Position numbers and translations under genes: made by a program | DNA from: an uncultured Coriobacteriaceae bacterium | GTDB taxonomy: Bacteria; Actinomycetota; Coriobacteriia; Coriobacteriales; QAMH01 | DNA: 6,433 bases | NCBI GenBank assembly: GCA_902783175.1 | Contig: CACZQA010000005.1 | Span: 1-6,433 of the forward strand | Direction: 5' to 3' | Shown: positions 1 to 6,233 of the stretch, piece after piece | Position numbering within the stretch: position 1 is the stretch's first letter | How the letters are laid out: each line of letters begins with the position of its first letter | The notes under the pieces: generated by a model | The model's input: only the letters and a program-made list of their open reading frames with translations | What the model was told of the DNA's origin: nothing | The model's database searches: none

Positions 1-931
1 CGACCTGCGCGAAGAGGGGCTCGTGCGCCGCATCGGAGCATCGTTCGACTCGAAGCGCCTCGGGTACTCCTCCACGCTGTGTGCGCTTGCCGTGCCGCCC
101 GAGCGTGCCGATGAGGTGGCGGCAATCATCAACGCCTATCCCGGCGTCACGCACAACTACCTGCGCGAGAACCGCTACAACATCTGGTTCACGCTCATCA
201 CGCGCTCCTCAGAAGACCGTGCGCGCATCCTGGGCCAGATCGTGGAGCAGTCCGGCTGCGACGATCTGCTCGACATGCCCGCGACCAAGATGTACAAGAT
301 CCGCGTGGATTTTGGGAAGGGGCATGGCAAGAAGGCTGCGGGAGCGCAGACCAAGCCGAAGGGTGCCGGCGGACATGCTGCTGCGGGGCATCCCGGTGCC
401 ACTGCCGCCGATGCCCGCGCCTTCGACGGCGACGATGCGTTCGACGTGGCGCTCGTGCGCTGGGCGCAAGACGACGTGGTCTTCGACGCGGACGGGACCC
501 TTGTGGAGCGACCGTTCGAGCAGGGGGCTGCGCTCATCGCTCGGCAAATCGGGCGCGAAGTGACTGAAGACGAGGTCATCGACCGCATCCTCGAGCTCAA
601 GGCGCTCAAGGTGATCCGCCGCTTTGGCGCGATGGTCAAGCACCAGAAGATGGGCTTTGCGTTCAACGGCATGACGGTGTGGAACGTCGACGACGACCGG
701 CTCGACGAGGTCGGCGCCGCGTTTGCCGGAAAGCCGTACGTGTCGCACTGCTACACCCGCCTGGCCCAGCCGACCTGGCCCTACAAGATCTACGCGATGA
801 CGCATGCGCAGACGCAAGACGAGCTCGACGGCTACGTGGCCGAGCTCGCGGACATCGCGCAGGCCGAGCCGCTCGTGCTCGTGTCGACGAAGGAGTACAA
901 GAAGGTCTCGATGCGCTATTTCGAGGAGTAG
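1..931 (+). CDS. ahbAB: Fused siroheme decarboxylase AhbA-AhbB (5' partial)
   Basis: Siroheme decarboxylase removes two acetate carboxyl groups from siroheme to give 12,18-didecarboxysiroheme in the siroheme-dependent heme pathway; it is cytoplasmic and belongs to an Lrp/AsnC-like fold family. The frame is open from the window edge (first full codon at 2), so the N-terminal helix-turn-helix part lies outside. The visible protein has two homologous halves. The first carries RRIGASFDSKRLGY and VTHNYLRE..YNIWFTL; the second carries IRRFGAMVKHQKMGF (His codon 641-643), VSHCYTR (His codon 746-748) and WPYKIYAMTH. A Gly/Ala/Lys-rich linker (about 317-430) joins them. AhbA and AhbB are usually separate subunits, so this is a natural fusion. 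The first half has D-S-K where the second has K-H-Q, so the halves are not equivalent. Such proteins are often misannotated as Lrp/AsnC regulators. hemL follows 87 nt downstream, which supports a heme role. Confidence 0.85.
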   Translation, partial: DLREEGLVRRIGASFDSKRLGYSSTLCALAVPPERADEVAAIINAYPGVTHNYLRENRYNIWFTLITRSSEDRARILGQIVEQSGCDDLLDMPATKMYKIRVDFGKGHGKKAAGAQTKPKGAGGHAAAGHPGATAADARAFDGDDAFDVALVRWAQDDVVFDADGTLVERPFEQGAALIARQIGREVTEDEVIDRILELKALKVIRRFGAMVKHQKMGFAFNGMTVWNVDDDRLDEVGAAFAGKPYVSHCYTRLAQPTWPYKIYAMTHAQTQDELDGYVAELADIAQAEPLVLVSTKEYKKVSMRYFEE

Positions 932-1018
932 GCACAGACGCTTCGCACGGCTGCCGACGGGGTTGCCGGTGCGCTAGTATGGGGACACTCACATCTGCAT
1001 CAAGGGAGAACAATCGCG

Positions 1019-2317
1019 ATGGCACTCAATCACGCTGCATCAGAATCCGACTTTTCCAAGGCCAAAACGCTCATCCCCGGCGGCGTCAACTCGCCGGTGC
1101 GCGCGTTTGGCAAGGTCGGCTGCGCCCCCGTGTTCTACGACCACGCATCCGGCTCGCACGTCTGGGATGTCGATGGCAACGAGTATCTCGACTTCATCTG
1201 CAGCTGGGGACCGATGATCTTCGGGCACGGCGACGAGGACGTCATGAACGCCGTGCGCGCGCAGCTTGACCGCGGCGTCTCGTACGGCGCGCCGTGCGAG
1301 GCCGAGATCAAGCTCGCTCAGAAGATGTGCGAGGTCGTGCCGAACATCGAGGAGGTGCGGATGGTCTCGTCGGGCACCGAGGCCACGATGACCGCCATCC
1401 GCCTGGCGCGCGGCTACACGGGGCGCGACAAGTTCATCAAGTTTGCCGGCAACTATCACGGTCACAGCGACTCGCTGCTCGTGAGTGCGGGGTCGGGCGT
1501 GGCGACGCTCGGCATTCCCGACACGCCCGGCGTCACCGCAAAGACCGCGAGCGATACGATGGTCGCCGCCTACAACGACCTGGCGAGCGTGCGCGCGCTG
1601 TTCGAGAGCGCACCCGACCAGGTCGCCTGCGTCATCGTCGAGCCGGTCAGCGGCAACATGGGCGTGGTCCCGCCAGCACCGGGCTTTCTGCAGGGGCTGC
1701 GCGAGCTCTGCGACGAGTTCGGCGCGCTGCTCATCTTCGACGAGGTCATCACGGGGTTCCGCGTGGCATTGGGCGGTGCCCAGGAAAGGTTCGGCGTCGC
1801 GGCAGACATCGTCACTTTCGGAAAGATCATCGGAGCGGGCTTTCCAGTGGGTGCCGTCGCCGGCAGGGCAGAGGTCATGGAGAAGCTCGCCCCGACCGGT
1901 CCCGTGTACCAGGCGGGCACGCTCTCGGGCAATCCCGTTGCCATGGAGGCGGGCTATGCACAGCTCACGAAGCTCTGCGAGCCGCGGCTGTACGAGGCAC
2001 TTGAGGCGAAGGGCGAGAAGCTCGCCGCGGGGCTGCGCAGCGCGATTGCCGAGACGGGCGTTACGGCGTGCGTCAACCAGTTCGGCAGCGTCGCGACGCT
2101 CTTCTTCAACGAGGGTCCGGTCACGGACTGGGATTCTGCCTCGAGATGCGATACCGACCAATTTGCCGTGTACTTCCGCGAGATGCTCGATGCGGGTTTC
2201 CTGATCGCGCCGAGCCAGTTCGAGGCGCTGTTCCTCTCGGTTGCCCACAGCGACGAGGATATCGAGCGCTTCCTGGCGGCTGCCAGGCATGCGCTTGGTG
2301 TTGTGGCGGGGGAGTAG
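1019..2317 (+). CDS. hemL: Glutamate-1-semialdehyde 2,1-aminomutase
   Basis: HemL is a cytoplasmic, PLP-dependent class III aminotransferase. It isomerises glutamate-1-semialdehyde to 5-aminolevulinate, the common precursor of heme, siroheme and corrinoids, in the C5 pathway. The 432-residue product has the normal family length. Visible landmarks are the N-terminal IPGGVNSPVRAF signature, SSGTEA (residues 117-122) for cofactor phosphate binding, NYHGHSD (145-151), FDEVITGFR with the PLP-contacting Asp241, and FGKIIGAGFPVGA with the Schiff-base Lys269. The ATG start is preceded by AGGGAG (1003-1008) at 10-nt spacing. The 87-nt gap from the siroheme decarboxylase suggests one operon. A weak -10-like TAGTAT at 975-980 could give a secondary promoter, but its -35 is poor. 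No frameshift or missing catalytic residue is seen. Confidence 0.97.
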   Translation: MALNHAASESDFSKAKTLIPGGVNSPVRAFGKVGCAPVFYDHASGSHVWDVDGNEYLDFICSWGPMIFGHGDEDVMNAVRAQLDRGVSYGAPCEAEIKLAQKMCEVVPNIEEVRMVSSGTEATMTAIRLARGYTGRDKFIKFAGNYHGHSDSLLVSAGSGVATLGIPDTPGVTAKTASDTMVAAYNDLASVRALFESAPDQVACVIVEPVSGNMGVVPPAPGFLQGLRELCDEFGALLIFDEVITGFRVALGGAQERFGVAADIVTFGKIIGAGFPVGAVAGRAEVMEKLAPTGPVYQAGTLSGNPVAMEAGYAQLTKLCEPRLYEALEAKGEKLAAGLRSAIAETGVTACVNQFGSVATLFFNEGPVTDWDSASRCDTDQFAVYFREMLDAGFLIAPSQFEALFLSVAHSDEDIERFLAAARHALGVVAGE

Positions 2318-2325
2318 AGCCCCGC
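2306..2325 (+). terminator. Stem-loop across the hemL stop codon
   Basis: GCGGGG (2306-2311) and CCCCGC (2320-2325) are perfectly complementary. They enclose an 8-nt loop that contains the hemL TAG stop. No T-run follows, so it is not a canonical intrinsic terminator; U-tract-less hairpins have been proposed as terminators in high-GC Actinobacteria. It could instead protect the 3' end of the mRNA, or be chance in GC-rich DNA. Confidence 0.25.
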
Positions 2326-2340
2326 GCGCACGGCTTGCGG

Positions 2341-2460
2341 CAAATGTGTGGCAGTGCCACGTTTCCCGTGCGAGGAACGCGAGATGTGTGGCAGTGCCAC
2401 GTTTCCGGTGCGCCCAACGTGAGATGTGTGGCAGTGCCACGTTTCCGGTGCACGGTGCAT
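2341..2460 (+). repeat. Array 1: three 40-bp tandem palindromic repeats
   Basis: Three head-to-tail 40-bp units begin at 2341, 2381 and 2421. Each has the 13-bp core GTGGCAGTGCCAC (2348-2360, 2388-2400, 2428-2440), a perfect dyad of two 6-bp arms around a central G. Flanks are also conserved: (G)AGATGT before the core and GTTTCCSGTGC after it, then about 4 variable bases and AACGC/AACGT at the junction of units 1-2 and 2-3. The first unit starts CAAATG instead of GAGATG, and the third diverges at its 3' end. The array starts 23 nt after hemL. As RNA, each core could form a GTGGC/GCCAC stem with a 3-nt loop; as DNA, it looks like a dimeric protein-binding site. Short frames through it are repeat artefacts. 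Confidence 0.9.
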
Positions 2461-2512
2461 GGGGGAAGCGCCTCGTGCGAGGTGCAAGAAATGCGCGAAC
2501 CGGTATTGTGCG

Positions 2513-2540
2513 CTGACTAGTAGACATACACCACTATACT
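2513..2540 (+). promoter_or_regulatory. Candidate sigma70-type promoter of the methyltransferase cassette
   Basis: TATACT (2535-2540) matches the -10 consensus at 5 of 6 bases. CTGACT (2513-2518), 16 bp upstream, matches TTGACA at 4 of 6. Transcription would start near 2547, giving a leader of about 158 nt before the ATG at 2705. This is the most AT-rich local stretch in the gap, and it lies after repeat array 1, so the cassette is probably transcribed independently of hemL. Confidence 0.5.
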
Positions 2541-2546
2541 CAAGTT

Positions 2547-2704
2547 GCCTTTAGCGACCGGAACACAGTCGCCCCGGCGGGCTTTTGTACATTTGTTCCG
2601 ATGCGAGGCGGGGTACCCCTCACTAGTATGCAAGGTACCATCTGGCAAGAAGAGCCAATCGGTTCGAGGGGCGAGAAGCGCCCCCTGTCTTAGGAGGTCA
2701 AACT
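2547..2704 (+). promoter_or_regulatory. Structured 5' leader with candidate attenuator
   Basis: The region between the likely start site and the methyltransferase ATG contains several mutually compatible or competing pairings. GCGAC (2554-2558) pairs with GTCGC (2568-2572). The loop between them contains CGGAACA (2559-2565), which is perfectly complementary to TGTTCCG (2594-2600), so an H-type pseudoknot is possible. GCCC (2571-2574)/GGGC (2579-2582) followed by TTTT is a short terminator-like hairpin that competes with the first stem. GGGGTACCCC (2610-2619) is a perfect palindrome. GGGGCG (2668-2673)/CGCCCC (2679-2684) forms a firm stem 7 nt before the Shine-Dalgarno AGGAGG (2692-2697). I cannot assign it to a riboswitch class, and the short stems may partly be chance. 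Confidence 0.35.
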
Positions 2705-4090
2705 ATGAGCAAGGAACTTCTGTTCCGCGCGCTGAAGCACGAGGAAGTCGAGCGTGCCCCGTGGGTGCCGTTCTGCGGCGTCCATGCAGGTCACCTCAAG
2801 GGATACCCTGCAACCAAGTTCCTGACCGACCCCGATGCGGCAGTCGAGTCGCTGCTCGAGGTCAACAAGCTGTACCGTCCCGACGGTCAGCCGGTCATCT
2901 TCGACCTGCAGATCGAAGCGGAGTGCTTCGGCTGCGATCTGGCTTGGGCAGACGACAACCCGCCTTCGGTCACCAGCCACCCGCTCGAGACCGAGGACGA
3001 CGAGGAGCCGCCTGAGACGCCGTGCGACTGCAAGATCCCGACCAAGGAATCCGGCCGCATCCCGTACGTGCTCGAGGTCATGCGCCGCATGAAGGAAGAG
3101 GTCGGCGACACGACCGCGCTGTACGGCCTGATCTGCGGTCCGTTCACGCTCGCATCCCACCTGCGCGGCAACGAGGTCTTCACCGACATGTACGACTTCG
3201 AGGACGAGATCTCCGAGCTGTTCGCGTTCTGCGCACGCACCGCGATGAAGATGGCCGACTACTACATCGAGGCCGGCATGGACGTCATCGCGCTGGTCGA
3301 CCCGCTGATCTCCCAGATCTCCGCGGACGACTTCGACCAGTACATGATCGAGCCCTACACCGAGATCTTCAACCACATCCGCGAGAAGGGCGCTTTCTCC
3401 TCCTTCTTCGTCTGCGGCGATGCCTCCCGTAACATCGAGGGCATGTGCAAGACCAAGCCCGATTCCATCTCCGTCGACGAGAACGTCGACATCGTCAAGG
3501 CCAAGGAAATCACCGACCGCTACGACGTCACGATCGGCGGCAACATCCCGCTGACCACGGTCATGCGTCTGGGCAACCAGCAGGACAACATGAAGTGCGT
3601 CGTCGACATCCTCGACAGCGTCGACTCCAAGCACAACTTCATCATCGCCCCCGGCTGCGACATGCCCTACGACGTGCCGATCGAGAACTGCATCGGCTGC
3701 TCGCAGGCGGCAATCGAGACCGACAACGTCCGCGAGATGGTCAAGAACTACCAGGCCGCAGAGGTCGATACCTCCGGCGTCGAGCTGCCCGACTACGAGC
3801 ATCTCGAGAAGCCGCTGCTCGAGGTCTTCACCCTCGACTCGGCACAGTGCGCAGCGTGCGGCTACATGATGAACGCCGCCAACTGGGCAAAGGAGCTGTA
3901 CGGCGACAAGATCGACATGGTCGAGTACAAGTACATCTACAAGGAAAACGTCGCCCGCTGCGTCAAGATGGGCGTGCCCAACCTGCCATCGATGTACCTG
4001 AACGGCGAGCTCAAGTGGAAGTCGATCATCCCCTCCAACGAGGAGCTCAAGGCCGCAATCGACGAGGCCCTCGAGAAGATGGGCGCGTAA
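2705..4090 (+). CDS. UroD/MtaA-family methyltransferase-like protein with C-terminal thioredoxin-like domain
   Basis: Residues 1 to about 360 resemble the MtaA/MtbA/CmuA branch of the UroD superfamily, which moves methyl groups between corrinoid proteins and a thiol or other acceptor. The match includes GPFTLASHLRG, DPLISQISADDF, VCGD (Cys237), SVDENVDI and IIAPGCDMP (Cys318). MtaA binds zinc through H-x-C and a distal Cys; here the His position is Phe235, so zinc ligation is altered. Residues about 369-461 form a thioredoxin-like domain with C382-A-A-C385 and a cis-Pro-type NLPSMYLNGEL (Pro428). Further Cys pairs are C74/C77, C107/C109 and C329/C332. At 461 residues it is longer than MtaA (about 340) because of this domain and an acidic insert near 95-115. 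AGGAGG (2692-2697) lies 7 nt before the ATG. Two CobW-type GTPase genes follow. The substrate and acceptor are unknown; HemE is unlikely. Codons are strongly C-ending, suggesting high expression. Confidence 0.85.
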   Translation: MSKELLFRALKHEEVERAPWVPFCGVHAGHLKGYPATKFLTDPDAAVESLLEVNKLYRPDGQPVIFDLQIEAECFGCDLAWADDNPPSVTSHPLETEDDEEPPETPCDCKIPTKESGRIPYVLEVMRRMKEEVGDTTALYGLICGPFTLASHLRGNEVFTDMYDFEDEISELFAFCARTAMKMADYYIEAGMDVIALVDPLISQISADDFDQYMIEPYTEIFNHIREKGAFSSFFVCGDASRNIEGMCKTKPDSISVDENVDIVKAKEITDRYDVTIGGNIPLTTVMRLGNQQDNMKCVVDILDSVDSKHNFIIAPGCDMPYDVPIENCIGCSQAAIETDNVREMVKNYQAAEVDTSGVELPDYEHLEKPLLEVFTLDSAQCAACGYMMNAANWAKELYGDKIDMVEYKYIYKENVARCVKMGVPNLPSMYLNGELKWKSIIPSNEELKAAIDEALEKMGA

Positions 4091-4113
4091 CAGAGCGCAA
4101 AGGAGCAAGCAAG

Positions 4114-5040
4114 ATGACGAAGCTGTATCTGGTAACGGGTTTTCTGGGGGCAGGCAAATCGACCTTCCTCAAGAACTTCATCCGCCTGTTCGCAGGGCAA
4201 AAGGTGCAGCTCATCATCAACGACTTCGGCAGGGAGGGTGTCGATGGCACCCTCCTCGCCGAGCTCGGCGCAGAGCTTGACGAGATTGCGGGCGGCTCGG
4301 TGTTCTGCTCGTGCCGCATCGACGAGTTCGAGCGCGCGCTGCAGCGTTTTGTCAAGGAAGACAGCGATGTCGTGCTCGTCGAGGCGTCGGGTCTTTCCAA
4401 CCCCACGGGCGTGCGCAAGCTGCTCTCCCAAACGGACCGCTTTCCGGGGATCTCGTACGAGGGCGCCATCTGCCTGATCGACGCGATCCGCTTCCCCAAG
4501 GTGTACGCGAAGGCGCAAAACGCGGTCAGGCAGCTGGCGTCGAGCGATATCGCCCTTGTCAACAAGGTGGACAAGGCGACCCCCGAGCAGATCGCCGCAA
4601 CGCGCGAGCTCATCGTGGGGCAACGCCCCGACATCCCGATCGTGGAGACGAGCTTTGGCGCCATCGACTTCGACGTGCTCGATGTGCTCGCGAAGCACCA
4701 GCACGACGATGGCGAGGAGGCGCCGCTCACGGCAGACCTGACGTCGCGCACGCTGTACCTTGAGCTTGCCGATGGCGTCTCGCGCGCCACGCTCGAGCAC
4801 ATCATCGCGACGTTTCTCGACCAGACGTATCGCGTGAAGGGGTTCGTGCGCACGGACGAGGGCACGGTGCTCGTCAACTGCGTCGGGACCTATTCGTCGG
4901 TCGAGCCCTTCACGGGGCAGGTGGAGCCCGACAAGCTCAACAAGCTCGTGATTCTGTCCGGCAAGGGCATGAGCGCGTACAAGTACGTGAAGGGCGCTGC
5001 CCAGACGTACCACGACGAGGTGCTCGGCTTCTCCCGCTAA
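4114..5040 (+). CDS. CobW/COG0523-family GTPase 1 (CxCC motif altered)
   Basis: This 308-residue protein belongs to the G3E/COG0523 GTPases, cytoplasmic metallochaperones and cofactor-insertion factors. It has Walker A GFLGAGKST (9-17), the ExxG-type EASG (E90-G93) and NKVD (150-153) for guanine recognition. A CobW_C-like region starts near residue 222 (RTLYLELADGVSR). The metal-binding CxCC seen in most members follows a GG pair; here the segment is GGSVFCSC, so only the last Cys is kept (C65), with an extra C67. It may bind a different metal or none. AAGGAG (4100-4105) is 8 nt before the ATG at 4114, and the gap from the methyltransferase stop is only 23 nt, so the two are co-transcribed. 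The frame is open far upstream, but only this start has a Shine-Dalgarno and begins just before the P-loop. I infer that it matures the upstream enzyme or its corrinoid partner. Confidence 0.88.
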   Translation: MTKLYLVTGFLGAGKSTFLKNFIRLFAGQKVQLIINDFGREGVDGTLLAELGAELDEIAGGSVFCSCRIDEFERALQRFVKEDSDVVLVEASGLSNPTGVRKLLSQTDRFPGISYEGAICLIDAIRFPKVYAKAQNAVRQLASSDIALVNKVDKATPEQIAATRELIVGQRPDIPIVETSFGAIDFDVLDVLAKHQHDDGEEAPLTADLTSRTLYLELADGVSRATLEHIIATFLDQTYRVKGFVRTDEGTVLVNCVGTYSSVEPFTGQVEPDKLNKLVILSGKGMSAYKYVKGAAQTYHDEVLGFSR

Positions 5041-5054
5041 AGGCAGAAGGCGAG

Positions 5055-5115
5055 TGAACCGAGGGGCCGTGGGTATCGGTTCACTTTGAACCGATACCCA
5101 CGGCCCCTCGGTTCA
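5055..5115 (+). repeat. Perfect 29-bp inverted repeat with 3-nt loop between the two GTPase genes
   Basis: The left arm (5055-5083) and right arm (5087-5115) are exact reverse complements over 29 bp, separated by CTT (5084-5086). Each arm is itself bounded by an 8-bp inverted pair, TGAACCGA and TCGGTTCA, so these boxes occur four times (5055, 5076, 5087, 5108) in alternating orientation. In RNA this makes a very stable 29-bp hairpin, or two 8-bp hairpins. It begins 14 nt after GTPase 1 and ends 40 nt before GTPase 2. There is no T-run after it. Possible roles are a U-less terminator/attenuator that lowers expression of the third gene, an mRNA stabiliser, a multi-site operator, or a small palindromic mobile repeat. 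Confidence 0.97.
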
Positions 5116-5144
5116 TCTATGGATCCAGAGAACTACTCAGATAC

Positions 5145-5149
5145 GGAGG
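5145..5149 (+). promoter_or_regulatory. Shine-Dalgarno that decides the start of GTPase 2
   Basis: GGAGG lies directly against an in-frame ATG at 5150 (zero spacing) and 6 nt before a second in-frame ATG at 5156. Only the second spacing suits initiation, so 5156 is the better start. This drops two residues (Met-Pro) from the longer model. Confidence 0.7.
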
Positions 5150-5155
5150 ATGCCC

Positions 5156-6232
5156 ATGCAACACACGAAGCTCATTTTGATCGGTGGATTTCTGGGCGCG
5201 GGAAAGACCTCGCTCATGGCGCGGGCCGCGCGGGTTCTGAAGGGGCAGGGCAAGACGGTCGGCCTCATCACGAACGACCAGGCATCCGACCTCGTCGACA
5301 CGGCGTTTCTCTCCGACCAGGAAAACGAGGTCCGGGAGGTTTCGGGGAGCTGCTTTTGCTGCAACTATCCTGGCTTTGCCGATGCGGTCGACGATTTGAC
5401 CGAGAAAACGCACTGCGACATCACCCTCGCCGAGCCGGTTGGCAGCTGCACCGACCTCTCCGCTACCATCATGCAGCCCACGAAGGATAAATACGCGCAG
5501 GTCATCGACCTCGCGCCGCTCACCGTCCTCGCAGATCCCGAGCGCCTGCGGGCAATCCTCGACGGCGTGTACTCGACGGCTTCCTACATCATCACAAAGC
5601 AGTTCGACGAGGCGGACATCATCCTCGTGAACAAGGTCGACCTGCTCAACGACGATGAAGCGGCCGAGCTCCAGGCACGTGCGCAGGAGCATTGGCCGCA
5701 TGCGCAGGTGCTCGTCGCCAGCGTCAAGGAGGGTACTGGCATCGAGGAATGGCTTGCTGCGGTGCAGACCGCATCGCGGGCCGGACAGAATCTCGCCGTC
5801 GTCGATTACGACGAATACGCGGCCGGCGAGGCGGCGTACGGATGGCTGAACCTGACCTATGCCCTGGGTAAGGCTGAGGCGGGGTATGCCGAGGCGGCGC
5901 AATCGCTGCTCGACGCGCTTGTTGCGGGCTTCCAGGAGAAAGGCGTGGGAGTCGGCCATGTGAAGTTCCTGCTGCAAGGTAGCGCGCATGCGTGGGTGGG
6001 CAATTTCACCGGGGGCGCCGAGCCGTCGATGCTTCGCGTCGAGGAGCAAGAAAGCGAGGAGTACTCCCTCACGGTAAACGCGCGTGCAGAGATGATGCCG
6101 CTTTCTCTCGAGAAGCTCGTGGTACGTGCGGTCAATGCGGCAGTCGAGGGGTTCGAAGTCACCGATATCCGGGTCCGTGTGCTGATCCCCGGCCGTCCGA
6201 ACCCGACCTATCGCTACGATGAGGTCATCTAG
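5156..6232 (+). CDS. CobW/COG0523-family GTPase 2 (canonical CxCC)
   Basis: This 358-residue protein is a second, clearly different G3E-family GTPase. It has Walker A GFLGAGKT (11-18), the metal-binding CxCC as GSCFCCN (C66-F-C68-C69), ExxG as EPVG (E93-G96) and NKVD (159-162). The C-terminal third (from about residue 220, ending in IPGRPNPTYRYDEVI) does not look like the usual CobW_C domain and I do not recognise it. CxCC is the metal site characterised in COG0523 metallochaperones, so GTP-dependent delivery of zinc, cobalt or a corrinoid-related cofactor is plausible but inferred. It is third in the cassette, separated from GTPase 1 by 115 nt that hold a large palindrome, so its expression may be attenuated or separately controlled. 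The start follows from the Shine-Dalgarno at 5145-5149. HypB and UreG are less likely, as neither family has this CxCC context. Confidence 0.88.
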   Translation: MQHTKLILIGGFLGAGKTSLMARAARVLKGQGKTVGLITNDQASDLVDTAFLSDQENEVREVSGSCFCCNYPGFADAVDDLTEKTHCDITLAEPVGSCTDLSATIMQPTKDKYAQVIDLAPLTVLADPERLRAILDGVYSTASYIITKQFDEADIILVNKVDLLNDDEAAELQARAQEHWPHAQVLVASVKEGTGIEEWLAAVQTASRAGQNLAVVDYDEYAAGEAAYGWLNLTYALGKAEAGYAEAAQSLLDALVAGFQEKGVGVGHVKFLLQGSAHAWVGNFTGGAEPSMLRVEEQESEEYSLTVNARAEMMPLSLEKLVVRAVNAAVEGFEVTDIRVRVLIPGRPNPTYRYDEVI

Positions 6233-6233
6233 A

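Noticed and set aside
2341..2460. A CRISPR array
   Set aside because: Only three units, conservation runs through most of each 40-bp unit, and just about 4 bases vary between units, so there are no spacers. The palindromic core and absence of cas genes also argue against it.
2241..2520. Small repeat-containing proteins on both strands through array 1
   Set aside because: The 40-bp period is not a multiple of three, so repeats rotate through all frames. The frames overlap the hemL end, lack Shine-Dalgarno sites and give low-complexity peptides from the repeat itself.
1040..2527. Long minus-strand open frame opposite hemL (495 codons)
   Set aside because: It is the antisense shadow of a gene with certain identity. 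Long antisense frames are expected in GC-rich DNA, and its translation is Arg/Ala/His-rich without any recognisable domain.
2547..2704. A cobalamin riboswitch
   Set aside because: I looked for a B12-box-like conserved core and found none, and the leader is short for that class. Only an unclassified structured leader is supported.
2690..4108. Long minus-strand open frame opposite the methyltransferase gene (472 codons)
   Set aside because: The Asp/Val/Leu-rich translation mirrors the strong C-ending codon bias of the + strand gene. It has no domain and no ribosome binding site.
3445..4113. N-terminal extension of GTPase 1 overlapping the methyltransferase gene
   Set aside because: The upstream open frame translates to Arg/Gln-rich sequence with no homology features, while ATG 4114 has a good Shine-Dalgarno and starts just before the P-loop.
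5055..5115. A conventional intrinsic terminator
   Set aside because: The stem is strong, but the bases after it (TCTATGGATC) are not a U-tract and the next gene belongs to the same functional set. I kept it as a palindromic repeat of uncertain role.
5117..6049. Minus-strand open frame opposite GTPase 2 (310 codons)
   Set aside because: It overlaps a gene with intact P-loop, CxCC and NKxD motifs on the + strand, and has no recognisable domain of its own.
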